A stretch of DNA of 64,000 nucleotides, from the NCBI RefSeq assembly GCF_020524625.1, contig NZ_JAIVLL010000001.1, positions 1,138,684-1,202,683 on the forward strand, in the 5' to 3' direction. Positions 24,354 to 32,959 of this stretch are shown piece by piece; the first letter of the stretch is position 1; each line of letters starts with the position of its first letter. Position numbers and translations under genes: made by a program. Under the pieces are notes generated by a model. It was not told the origin of the DNA. It did not search any database and worked only from the letters and a program-made list of their open reading frames with translations. Source of the stretch: Brevundimonas poindexterae (lineage in GTDB: Bacteria > Pseudomonadota > Alphaproteobacteria > Caulobacterales > Caulobacteraceae).

Positions 24354-27300
24354 TCAGGCGTAAGCCTGCAGCGGGCGGACGTCCAGATCGTCGTTGCGGA
24401 TGGCCGCGATCGCCTGGACGGCCGCAAGGGCGCCGGCGGTCGTGGTGTAATAGGGGATTTTCATCATCAGGGCCGTGCGGCGGAGGCTGAAGCTGTCCTG
24501 CAGGGACTGCTTGCCCTCGGTGGTGTTGAAGACCAGCTGGACCTCGCCGTTCTTCATGGCGTCGACCACGTTCGGACGGCCTTCCAGCACCTTCTTCACA
24601 TGGCCCACGGGCAGGCCTTGCTGGACCAGCCAGGCATGGGTGCCGCCGGTGGCGATGACGTCAAAGCCCTGTTTCAGCAGCAGGGTCACCGGCTCGACGA
24701 TGAAGGGCTTGTCGGAATCCTTGACCGAGACGAAGGCACAGCCCTTGACCGGCAGGGTGGTGCCGCCGCCGATCTGGCTCTTGGCAAAGGCGCGGGCAAA
24801 GGCCTCGGCCATGTCGGGTTCGCCCTCGCGCTTCCAGTCGAGGCCCATGACCTCGCCGGTCGAGCGCATCTCGGGCCCGAGGACCGTGTCGACGCCGGCG
24901 AAGCGGGCGAAGGGGAAGACCGCTTCCTTGACCGCGATATGGTCATAGGGGCGGTGCTCCAGCCCGAAGGAGGCCAGCGGCTCCCCGGCCATCACCTTGG
25001 CCGCGATGGCCGCGATCGGCTGGCCGATGGTCTTGGCGACGAACGGGGCCGTGCGGCTGGCGCGCGGATTGACCTCCAGCACGAAGATGCGCGGATTGTC
25101 CGAGTGCGGCTCCTCGATTGCGAACTGGACGTTCATCAGACCGCGCACCTTGAGCGCGCGGGCCATGGCCTCGGTCTGACGCATCAGCTCGGCCACCACT
25201 TCCTTCGACAGGGAATAGGGGGGCATGGAGCAGGCGCTGTCGCCCGAGTGAACTCCGGCTTCCTCGATATGCTCCAGCACGCCGGCCACGAAGACGGTTT
25301 CGTCATCGCACAGGGCGTCCACATCGACCTCGGTTGCGCGATTCAGATAGTGGTCGATCAGGACCGGATCGTCGCCCGAGACCTTCATCGCCTCGTGGAC
25401 ATAGCGGTCCAGCTGTTCGCGGTCGTGGACGATCATCATGCCGCGGCCGCCCAGCACATAGGAGGGGCGGAGCACGACCGGATAGCCGACCTGTTCGGCC
25501 TTGGCGGCGGCCTCCTCGGCCGAGCGGGCCAGGGCGTTGGGCGGCTGCATCAGGCCGATATCGTTCAGCATCTGCTGGAAGCGCTCACGGTCTTCGGCCA
25601 GGTCGATGGAGTCGACCGAGGTGCCGAGGATGGGCACGCCGTCTTCCTGCAGGGCATGGGCCAGCTTGAGCGGGGTCTGGCCGCCGAACTGGACGACCAC
25701 GCCCGCCAGTTCGCCCTTCGACCGCTCGACGTCGATGAGCTCCAGCACGTCCTCGGCCGTCAGCGGCTCGAAATAGAGGCGGTCGGAAGTGTCATAGTCG
25801 GTCGAGACCGTCTCGGGGTTGCAGTTGACCATGATCGACTCGACGTCGATCTCGGCAAAGGCAAAGGCCGCGTGACAGCAGCAATAGTCGAACTCGATCC
25901 CCTGGCCGATCCGGTTGGGACCGCCGCCCAGGATGATCGCCTTCCTGCGGTCCGAGGGGCGCGACTCACACTCGGGCACCTGGCCGAACGCGCCGGTCTC
26001 ATAGGTCGAATACATATAGGCGGTGGCCGAGGCGAACTCGGCGGCGCAGGTGTCGATGCGCTTGAACACCGGGCGGACGTCCAGCCCGCGACGGGCCTTG
26101 CGGACGGCGGCCTCGGTGGTACCGGTCAGGGCGGCAATGCGGGCATCGGAGAAGCCCTTGGCCTTCAACTGCCGGAAGGCGCGCGCCTCGCTCGGCAGGC
26201 CGCGGACCCGCAGATGGCCTTCCTCGCGCACGATGTCGGCGATCTGGCGCAGGAACCACGGCTCGTACGAACAGGCGGCCTGGACTTCCTCGACCGTCAG
26301 GCCGTGGCGGAAGGCCTGGGCGATGACGCGGATGCGGTCCGGCGTAGGCGTGCCCAGCGCGCGGACCACGGCAGCCCGGATGGCGCTGTCGTCGTCGGTG
26401 TCGGTGGTGCCGTCGATCTCGATCTCGTCGAAGCCCGACAGGCCGGTTTCCAGCCCGCGCAGGGCCTTCTGCATCGATTCCTGGAAGGTCCGGCCGATGG
26501 CCATGACCTCGCCCACCGACTTCATCGAGGTGGACAGCAGGGGCTCTGAGCCGGGGTATTTCTCGAAGGCGAAACGGGGGATCTTGGTGACCACATAGTC
26601 GATCGAGGGCTCGAACGAGGCCGGGGTCACGCCGGTGATGTCATTGGTCAGTTCGTCGAGGGTGTAGCCGACCGCCAGACGGGCCGCGACCTTGGCGATC
26701 GGAAAGCCGGTGGCCTTGGACGCCAGCGCCGAGGAGCGCGACACGCGCGGGTTCATCTCGATCACCACCATGCGGCCGTCGTCGGGATTGATGGCCCACT
26801 GGACGTTCGAACCCCCGGTCTCGACCCCGATCTCGCGCAGGACGTTGATCGAGCCCGTGCGCATCCGCTGATATTCCTTGTCGGTCAGGGTGAGCGCGGG
26901 GGCGACGGTGATGGAATCGCCCGTGTGGACGCCCATCGGATCGACGTTCTCGATCGAGCAGATGATGATGCAGTTGTCCGCCTTGTCGCGGACGACCTCC
27001 ATCTCATACTCCTTCCAGCCAAGGACGCTTTCCTCGATCAGCACCTCGGTGGTCGGCGACAGGTCGAGGCCGCGCTCGACGATCTCGCGGAATTCCTCGA
27101 CATTGTAGGCGATCCCGCCGCCGGTTCCGGCCAAGGTGAAGGACGGGCGCACGATGGCGGGCAGGCCGACGAAGGCGAGGGCGTCCTCGGCCTCGTCGAT
27201 GTGATGGATGGCGCGCGAGCGGGGGCTTTCCAGACCCAGCTTGTCCATGGCGTCGCGGAATTTCTGGCGATCCTCGGCCTTGTCGATCACCTCGGCGCGG

Positions 27301-27653
27301 GCCCCGATCATCTCGACGCCCAGACGGGCCAGCGCGCCCGACCGCTCGAGGGCAAGGGCCGTGTTCAGCGCCGTCTGGCCGCCCATGGTCGGCAGGAGGG
27401 CGTCGGGCCGCTCCTTCTCGAGGATCTTCTCGACGAACTCGGGCGTGATCGGCTCGATATAGGTGGCGTCGGCCACCTCCGGATCGGTCATGATGGTGGC
27501 GGGGTTCGAGTTCACCAGAATGACCCGGTAGCCCTCGGCCTTCAGCGCCTTGCAGGCCTGCACGCCCGAATAATCGAATTCGCAGGCCTGGCCGATGACG
27601 ATCGGGCCGGCGCCGATGATCAGGATCGACTGGATGTCTGTGCGTCTGGGCAT
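24354..27653 (-). CDS. carB: Carbamoyl-phosphate synthase large subunit
   Basis: 1099 residues, normal for CarB. It makes carbamoyl phosphate from bicarbonate, ATP and ammonia supplied by CarA, for arginine and pyrimidine synthesis. Two homologous ATP-grasp halves: the first begins [21 protein letters not shown], the second [21 protein letters not shown]. The C-terminal MGS-like regulatory domain is present ([16 protein letters not shown]). AAGAGG lies upstream of ATG 27653. carA is not adjacent: it is on the other strand 2.9 kb away. Confidence 0.98.
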   Translation of the reverse strand: MPRRTDIQSILIIGAGPIVIGQACEFDYSGVQACKALKAEGYRVILVNSNPATIMTDPEVADATYIEPITPEFVEKILEKERPDALLPTMGGQTALNTALALERSGALARLGVEMIGARAEVIDKAEDRQKFRDAMDKLGLESPRSRAIHHIDEAEDALAFVGLPAIVRPSFTLAGTGGGIAYNVEEFREIVERGLDLSPTTEVLIEESVLGWKEYEMEVVRDKADNCIIICSIENVDPMGVHTGDSITVAPALTLTDKEYQRMRTGSINVLREIGVETGGSNVQWAINPDDGRMVVIEMNPRVSRSSALASKATGFPIAKVAARLAVGYTLDELTNDITGVTPASFEPSIDYVVTKIPRFAFEKYPGSEPLLSTSMKSVGEVMAIGRTFQESMQKALRGLETGLSGFDEIEIDGTTDTDDDSAIRAAVVRALGTPTPDRIRVIAQAFRHGLTVEEVQAACSYEPWFLRQIADIVREEGHLRVRGLPSEARAFRQLKAKGFSDARIAALTGTTEAAVRKARRGLDVRPVFKRIDTCAAEFASATAYMYSTYETGAFGQVPECESRPSDRRKAIILGGGPNRIGQGIEFDYCCCHAAFAFAEIDVESIMVNCNPETVSTDYDTSDRLYFEPLTAEDVLELIDVERSKGELAGVVVQFGGQTPLKLAHALQEDGVPILGTSVDSIDLAEDRERFQQMLNDIGLMQPPNALARSAEEAAAKAEQVGYPVVLRPSYVLGGRGMMIVHDREQLDRYVHEAMKVSGDDPVLIDHYLNRATEVDVDALCDDETVFVAGVLEHIEEAGVHSGDSACSMPPYSLSKEVVAELMRQTEAMARALKVRGLMNVQFAIEEPHSDNPRIFVLEVNPRASRTAPFVAKTIGQPIAAIAAKVMAGEPLASFGLEHRPYDHIAVKEAVFPFARFAGVDTVLGPEMRSTGEVMGLDWKREGEPDMAEAFARAFAKSQIGGGTTLPVKGCAFVSVKDSDKPFIVEPVTLLLKQGFDVIATGGTHAWLVQQGLPVGHVKKVLEGRPNVVDAMKNGEVQLVFNTTEGKQSLQDSFSLRRTALMMKIPYYTTTAGALAAVQAIAAIRNDDLDVRPLQAYA

Positions 27654-27669
27654 CGCGGGCCTCTTCTTG

Positions 27670-28044
27670 TCAGTTCGTCACGACCGCACACTCCCAGCCG
27701 TCATAGTCGAGCTGGAAGGCCGCGGCCCAGGATTGCATCATGGCGGAAACGGGCGCGAACGAGGTCTCGTCCACCGCCATGGTCGTTTCCAGAATGGTCG
27801 AGTCGTCGGCGCCGCGCGTAACGAAGCCGGCCCGGCGGGCCACCTCATTCAGGTCGTCGTGGTCGCCTTCGCCGTAGAAGTAGAACAGGGTGTGACGCGG
27901 GGTGACGCCGCTGTCGCCGTGCTCCGCCAGGGCCGCCCGGATCATGGCATCACGCTCGTCATGCGGGATATCGGCAGCGGTCACGAAGGGCCTGTCCTCT
28001 GGCGCGCGAAGACGCGCCGCGGGCGGGGCCCGGCGCGGTCGCAT
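27670..28044 (-). CDS. RraB-like / DUF695-type protein upstream of carB
   Basis: 124 residues (or 104 if GTG 27984 is the start). The features [25 protein letters not shown] and the end YDGWECAVV match the RraB (ribonuclease E inhibitor) family, whose members end in a YDGWE-like motif. The first ~20 residues are Arg/Pro/Ala-rich and may not be translated. The gene stops 16 bases before carB in the same direction. RNase E inhibition is known for E. coli RraB; for this distant protein it is inference. Confidence 0.65.
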   Translation of the reverse strand: MRPRRAPPAARLRAPEDRPFVTAADIPHDERDAMIRAALAEHGDSGVTPRHTLFYFYGEGDHDDLNEVARRAGFVTRGADDSTILETTMAVDETSFAPVSAMMQSWAAAFQLDYDGWECAVVTN

Positions 28045-28102
28045 CTGGTTGTCGGTTAAGCGGCCGGTCTAAAGACGCGGGCCGCCGCTAGCAAGGCCTG
28101 AA

Positions 28103-28807
28103 TCAGCCCGGATCGCGATCAATCCGCGCCAGCCATTCCGGCAGCTCGTCGAAGCGGGCCAGGGTGACATAGCGGGGGTGCCCCTCGGGGGCGTCGGCCA
28201 GTTCGTGGGCCCAGGTGACCTCATAGGGAATGTGCACCCCCCAGGCGCCGGCCTCGAGCGCCGGCAGCACGTCGGAGCGCATGGAATTGCCGACCATGAC
28301 GCCCTCTTCCGGACCGGTGCCGTGGCGGGCAAAGACCCGCTCATAGGTGGAGCGGTCCTTCTCCGAGACGATCTCGACGCCCGAGAACAGCTCGCCCAGA
28401 CCCGAGGCGGCCAGCTTGCGTTCCTGATCCATCAGGTCGCCCTTGGTCACCAGCACCAGCCGGTAGGTGTCGGTCAGGTGCGCCAGGGTCTCGGCGACAC
28501 CGGGCAGGGTCTCGACGGGATGAGACAGCATTTCCCGTCCGGCGGCCAGGATTTCGCGTATGGCCGAGGACGGGGGGTTGCCGTCGCACAGCTCCATGGC
28601 CGTCTCGATCATCGACAGGGTGAACCCCTTCACCCCATAGCCGTAGAGTCGGAGGTTGCGGCGCTCGACCTCGGCCAGCCTGTGCGAGATCACCGCATTG
28701 TCGTGATCGGTCAGAAGGTCGAGAAACCGGGCCTGGGTGAGGCGAAAGATCGTCTCATTGTGCCAGAGGGTGTCGTCGGCATCGAGGCCGAGGGTGGTGA
28801 TGGGCAT
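28103..28807 (-). CDS. HAD-superfamily hydrolase
   Basis: 234 residues. Motif I is TLGLDADDTLWHNE (nucleophile Asp and general acid Asp). A helical cap follows, then motif II VLVTKGDLMDQ, motif III Lys in SEKDRSTYERVF and motif IV MVGNSMRSDVLPALEAG. This is the phosphatase layout of the YjjG/phosphoglycolate phosphatase subfamily. Substrate unknown. It is divergent from the SDR gene, 41 bases apart. Confidence 0.9.
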   Translation of the reverse strand: MPITTLGLDADDTLWHNETIFRLTQARFLDLLTDHDNAVISHRLAEVERRNLRLYGYGVKGFTLSMIETAMELCDGNPPSSAIREILAAGREMLSHPVETLPGVAETLAHLTDTYRLVLVTKGDLMDQERKLAASGLGELFSGVEIVSEKDRSTYERVFARHGTGPEEGVMVGNSMRSDVLPALEAGAWGVHIPYEVTWAHELADAPEGHPRYVTLARFDELPEWLARIDRDPG

Positions 28808-28848
28808 GGGCGCTGCCTAGCACCGGCGTCCGTTTCTTGGGAGAGGTG

Positions 28849-29538
28849 ATGAGCGAGACATCTGCAGTCGTGATCGGCGCCTCGGGCGGAATCGGGGCGG
28901 CGCTGGTCGAGGCGCTGGAGACGGCAGGGGGGCATGCCGTGGTGCATGCCCTGTCCCGGTCCCGGACCGGGCTGGACCTTGAGGACGAGGCCTCGATCGC
29001 GGCGGCGGCGCAGGGCGTGGCGGACGGGCCGCCCCCTGCCCTCGTGCTCGTGGCGACCGGCGTACTGCATGGCGACCATGCGCCCGAGCGGACCTATCGG
29101 GCGCTCTCGGCCGAGCATCTGCTGCGGGACTACCGGCTGAATGCCGTGGGGCCGGCGCTGGTGGCCAAACATTTCCTGCCGCTCATGCCGCGCACCGGCC
29201 GGTCGGTGTTCGGCGCCCTGTCGGCGCGGGTGGGCTCGATCGGCGACAACCGACTGGGCGGCTGGCACGCCTATCGGGCGTCCAAGGCGGCGCTGAACAT
29301 GCTGATCCGGAATCTGGCCATTGAACATGCCCGCACCCATCGCGAAGGCATTGTCGTGGGTCTGCACCCGGGCACGGTAGCGACCGATCTGAGTGCGCCC
29401 TTTCAGGCCGGGGTCGCGCCGGACAAGCTGTTCACGCCCGCGCGGGCGGCGGACCAGTTGCTGGCGGTCACGGCCGCGCTCTCGCCCGCCGACACCGGCA
29501 AGGTGTTCGCCTGGGACGGCCAGCCGATCATCCCCTGA
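28849..29538 (+). CDS. Short-chain dehydrogenase/reductase (C-factor-like)
   Basis: 229 residues with the SDR Rossmann motif VVIGASGGIGAALVEAL at the N-terminus and catalytic Tyr-x-x-x-Lys in YRASKAALN. The region around NMLIRNLAIEHARTH and VVGLHPGTVATDLSAPF matches CsgA/C-factor-like SDRs. ATG 28849 is preceded by GGGAGAGG; the frame extends four codons further upstream. An oxidoreductase is likely; substrate unknown. Confidence 0.88.
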   Translation: MSETSAVVIGASGGIGAALVEALETAGGHAVVHALSRSRTGLDLEDEASIAAAAQGVADGPPPALVLVATGVLHGDHAPERTYRALSAEHLLRDYRLNAVGPALVAKHFLPLMPRTGRSVFGALSARVGSIGDNRLGGWHAYRASKAALNMLIRNLAIEHARTHREGIVVGLHPGTVATDLSAPFQAGVAPDKLFTPARAADQLLAVTAALSPADTGKVFAWDGQPIIP

Positions 29539-29548
29539 CCTCCGACAG

Positions 29549-29567
29549 GGTGAATGGTGGATTCACC
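29549..29567 (+). terminator. Hairpin downstream of the SDR gene
   Basis: GGTGAA / TTCACC with a 7-base loop, followed by GGGTTTCTT. A short, moderate terminator-like element 11 bases after the SDR stop. Confidence 0.4.
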
Positions 29568-29592
29568 GGGTTTCTTGAACCTTCCTTCAGAG

Positions 29593-29644
29593 TGCAGCCT
29601 CAAGCTGCATGAGCCGGAAACCCGGTTGTCACCTGGAGGGTGAC
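29593..29644 (+). promoter_or_regulatory. Structured leader containing the ribosome-binding site
   Basis: Two perfect hairpins just before the gene at 29647: TGCAGC/GCTGCA (29593-29598, 29604-29609) and GTCACC/GGTGAC (29628-29633, 29639-29644). The loop and 3' arm of the second hold TGGAGGG, the Shine-Dalgarno sequence, so folding could limit translation. Confidence 0.4.
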
Positions 29645-29646
29645 CC

Positions 29647-30450
29647 ATGGCCCTCTTCCCCTACGGTCCTCAGGACAGGGCCGGACTGACAGACCCCAAC
29701 CTCATCGGGACGGCCAACCCGTCGCAGCCCCCCCGTCGCTATCAGCCGGAAGAGGCCAGTTTCAGCCTGACCAGCCGCGGGCGACGCGGCCTGTCCATCA
29801 GCCTGATCGCCCAGGACATCGTCGACCTCGATACGGGTCAGGCGGTGTCGCGGCGCGTGCGCCGGATCATCCGGCACACGGGGGGACAGGCGGGCCTCAG
29901 CCTGTTCGGGCGCGGGACGCTGGAAGGATCAGACCTGAGGCGGATCGATCTGCAGACGCTGCGCATGGGGGTGACCCTGCTCAGGCGCACGCCGGGGCTG
30001 ACCGGGGTGTTGCCGGTGTTCTGGCGGACGCTGGCCACCAGCCACGGTCGGTTTGCCCTGCTGTACGCCGGAACCCACGACGAGGCCCAGCCGACCGGCC
30101 TGTCGCTCGAGATCATGGGCGGGGCCGAGAGCTCGCGTCTCGATGCCGTGGCCGAGGTGGTCGAACAGTTCCGGACCGGGCCGATCGGCATGATCCTGCA
30201 TGCGGCGCCCGACCCCGGTCTGGTCCGCCAGCTGGCGGGCATTCACGCCGCCTGTATCACCCTCGACTTCGCCGGGGTCGATCATGTGTCGGCGGACGGC
30301 AAGAGCGGCGCGCGGGACCTGATTTCTGTCGCGCGGCAGGTCGTGCCCCAGGTTCTGCTGGTCAATCTGCGGCCGGAATGGGCCCCCGCCGCCCACGAGG
30401 GCGGGGCCACCCACGCCGTCTTTGCCCCCATGGAAAAGCTGAGCCTGTAA
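29647..30450 (+). CDS. Conserved-looking protein of unknown function
   Basis: 267 residues, no signal peptide or membrane helix. The first ~45 residues are polar and Pro-rich. The rest alternates beta-like and helical stretches (LSLEIMGGAESSRLDAVAEVV, split; ITLDFAGVDHVSADG; VLLVNLRPEWAP), giving a TIM-barrel impression distantly like an EAL domain, but the EAL metal and catalytic residues are not visible. GGAGG precedes ATG 29647 inside a hairpin. I do not recognise the family. Confidence 0.7.
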   Translation: MALFPYGPQDRAGLTDPNLIGTANPSQPPRRYQPEEASFSLTSRGRRGLSISLIAQDIVDLDTGQAVSRRVRRIIRHTGGQAGLSLFGRGTLEGSDLRRIDLQTLRMGVTLLRRTPGLTGVLPVFWRTLATSHGRFALLYAGTHDEAQPTGLSLEIMGGAESSRLDAVAEVVEQFRTGPIGMILHAAPDPGLVRQLAGIHAACITLDFAGVDHVSADGKSGARDLISVARQVVPQVLLVNLRPEWAPAAHEGGATHAVFAPMEKLSL

Positions 30451-30557
30451 CGGTGCCGGTTGACCGCGCGGTCCGGGCCTCCTAACACCCTGCCGCTTCC
30501 GGCCCCTGTCGATACGCGACGGGTGCGCGGGGGCGAACTCCGCGATAGGATGCCGCC

Positions 30558-31712
30558 ATGACCCGAACCCTTCCCGGCGTAACCGGCGTGCTGGCGCTCG
30601 CTGATGGTACCATTCTGCAGGGCCTCGGCTGCGGCGCAGAGGGCGCGGCCCTTGGCGAGGTAGTCTTCAACACCGCCATGACCGGCTATCAGGAAATCCT
30701 GACCGACCCCTCCTACATGAGCCAGATCCTGGCCTTCACCTTCCCGCACGTCGGCAATGTCGGCGTGAATGCCGAGGATGTGGAGCAGATGGGCGAGAGC
30801 GCGGCCACCTCGGCGCGCGGGGCCATCTTCCGCGACGTGCCGACCGCGCCGGCCAACTGGCGCTCGGGACAGTCGTTCGACGCCTGGATGAAGAGCCGCA
30901 ATGTCGTCGGACTGGCCGGCGTCGACACCCGCTCCCTGACGGCCCGTATCCGCGAGAGCGGCGCCCCGCACGCGGTGATCGCCCACAGCGCCGACGGCCA
31001 GTTCGATCTGGACGCCCTGATCGCGCAGGCGCAGGCCTGGCAAGGTCTGGTCGGGCTGGATCTGGCCAAGGACGCCTCGACGCTGCAGGCCTTCGACTGG
31101 GATCAGGGGCTGTGGGACTGGCCCGAGGGCTATCCCCGGGTCGACGCGGCCGACAAGTCGGTCGTGGTCATCGACTATGGCGTGAAGAAGAACATCCTGC
31201 GGGCGCTGGCCTCGACGGGCGCGAAGATCACCGTGGTGCCGGCCACCACGGCGGCCGAGGACATTCTGGCCCGCAAGCCGGACGGCGTGGTCCTGTCGAA
31301 CGGCCCGGGCGACCCGGCCGCGACCGGCGAATATGCCGTGCCGGAAATCCAAAAGCTGGTGGCCTCGGGGACGCCGGTGATGGGCATCTGTCTGGGGCAC
31401 CAGATGCTGGCGCTCGCCATGGGCGCAAAGACCATCAAGATGGATCAGGGACACCACGGGGCCAATCACCCGGTCAAGGACCTGACCACCGGCAAGGTCG
31501 AGATCGTCTCGATGAACCACGGCTTCACCGTGGACCGCGACAGCCTGCCCGACGCTGTGACCGAGACCCACGTCAGCCTGTTCGACGGCACCAATTGCGG
31601 CATCGCGCTCAAGGACAAGCCGGTGTTCAGCGTCCAGCACCACCCCGAGGCCAGCCCCGGGCCGACCGACAGCCTGTATCTTTTCGAGCGCTTCCGTAAG
31701 CTGATGGCCTAG
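30558..31712 (+). CDS. carA: Carbamoyl-phosphate synthase small subunit
   Basis: 384 residues. The glutaminase subunit supplies ammonia to CarB. The N-terminal domain has the conserved [12 protein letters not shown] and [19 protein letters not shown]. The class I glutamine amidotransferase domain has [14 protein letters not shown] with the catalytic Cys, and the His-x-Glu of the triad in [15 protein letters not shown] precedes ATG 30558. It is located apart from carB and on the opposite strand. Confidence 0.98.
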   Translation: MTRTLPGVTGVLALADGTILQGLGCGAEGAALGEVVFNTAMTGYQEILTDPSYMSQILAFTFPHVGNVGVNAEDVEQMGESAATSARGAIFRDVPTAPANWRSGQSFDAWMKSRNVVGLAGVDTRSLTARIRESGAPHAVIAHSADGQFDLDALIAQAQAWQGLVGLDLAKDASTLQAFDWDQGLWDWPEGYPRVDAADKSVVVIDYGVKKNILRALASTGAKITVVPATTAAEDILARKPDGVVLSNGPGDPAATGEYAVPEIQKLVASGTPVMGICLGHQMLALAMGAKTIKMDQGHHGANHPVKDLTTGKVEIVSMNHGFTVDRDSLPDAVTETHVSLFDGTNCGIALKDKPVFSVQHHPEASPGPTDSLYLFERFRKLMA

Positions 31713-31762
31713 TTCGGACGGGGGCTGCGGCCCCGGTCGTCTGATCCGCGAAGGGAGACCCC

Positions 31763-32896
31763 ATGGTTCGCCTCGCCCTCATCGCCTGTCTCGTGCTGGC
31801 CACCGGCGCCTGCGTCAGCGGTGAGCGCTCCAGCTTCGGACCCGAGGCGCGCATGGGCGCGATGCCGATGGGCCTCAAGGCGCCCGAGAGCGACCCCTAT
31901 CGCTTCTATCTGGACGATCCCGATCAGGTGGGCGTGTTCGAGGCCCGGCTGCGCGAGGGCGTTCCCATCGGTCCCGACGGCCATCTGGACCTGGTCGCCC
32001 TGTCCGGCGGCGGGTCGAACGGCGCCTTCGGGGCGGGCGTGGTGGCGGGATGGACCGCTTCGGGCGAGCGCCCAGACATGGAGGTCGTGACCGGCGTCTC
32101 GACCGGCGCACTGGCCGCTCCGTTCGTCTTCCTTGGCCCAGACTGGGATGATGAGCTGGCCGAGGCCTATACGGGGGGCGCGGCCAGCAATCTGCTGCAG
32201 CCGCAGGGATTGGGGGCGTTCTTCGGCTCGGGCCTCTACAAGGGCGATCCCCTGCGCGAACTGGTCGAGCGCTATATCGATGAGGCGGTGGTCGAGGCTG
32301 TCGCCGCAGAGGCCGCCAAGGGGCGTCTGTTGCTGGTGGCGACGACCGACCTGGATGCGCAGCGGGGCGTCGTCTGGGACCTCGGCGCCATCGCGCAGCG
32401 GGGTGGACCCGAGGCCCTGGCCCTGTTCCGCAATGTCCTGATCGCCTCGGCCAGCGTGCCGGGCGCCTTCCCGCCCGTGCTGATCCCCTCCGAGGGCGAC
32501 GGCCAGCAGTTCGAGGAGATGCATGTCGACGGCGGGGTGGCCACGCCCTTCCTCGCCCTGCCGGAGACCTTCTGGTCCTTCCACGACGAGACCGGGGCCC
32601 TGAACGGGGGGCGCATCCATGTGATCGTCAACGGCCGGACGGGACCGGCCTTCAAGGTCACCGAGGACAGTTTCGGCCGGGTTCTGGAGCGCAGCCTCGA
32701 CACCCTGATGCTGACCAGTCTGGTCAATACGCTGGCGGGCAACCGGGCCTTCGCCGAGCGCAACGGCATCGCCTTTCGCTATGCCACCCTGCCGGAGGAT
32801 ACCGCCGGTGATCCGCTGGACTTCAGCGTCGAGTCGATGCGGAAAATCTACGAGGTCGGCCGCGCCGGCGCGACGGACGGGTCGATCTGGCGCTAG
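31763..32896 (+). CDS. Patatin-like phospholipase lipoprotein
   Basis: 377 residues. Lipoprotein signal with lipobox TGAC (Cys ~18). The patatin fold is shown by the oxyanion glycine motif LSGGGSNGAFGAGVV, the nucleophile elbow GVSTGA (GxSxG) and the catalytic Asp in HVDGGVATPF. The Ser-Asp dyad is complete, so acyl-hydrolase activity on lipids is likely at the outer membrane or in the periplasm. A 50-base gap follows carA; dnaG begins 63 bases downstream. Confidence 0.92.
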   Translation: MVRLALIACLVLATGACVSGERSSFGPEARMGAMPMGLKAPESDPYRFYLDDPDQVGVFEARLREGVPIGPDGHLDLVALSGGGSNGAFGAGVVAGWTASGERPDMEVVTGVSTGALAAPFVFLGPDWDDELAEAYTGGAASNLLQPQGLGAFFGSGLYKGDPLRELVERYIDEAVVEAVAAEAAKGRLLLVATTDLDAQRGVVWDLGAIAQRGGPEALALFRNVLIASASVPGAFPPVLIPSEGDGQQFEEMHVDGGVATPFLALPETFWSFHDETGALNGGRIHVIVNGRTGPAFKVTEDSFGRVLERSLDTLMLTSLVNTLAGNRAFAERNGIAFRYATLPEDTAGDPLDFSVESMRKIYEVGRAGATDGSIWR

Positions 32897-32959
32897 GGCG
32901 GCAGCCGGGACCGCCCGAGGTCCCTGCCGCGCGCGCGAAATCCGGTCTATAGGGACGCG

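Noticed and set aside
31720..31735. GGGGC-TGCG-GCCCC hairpin after carA as a terminator
   Set aside because: Five-base stem without a U-tract, and the patatin gene follows closely in the same direction; not enough to call.
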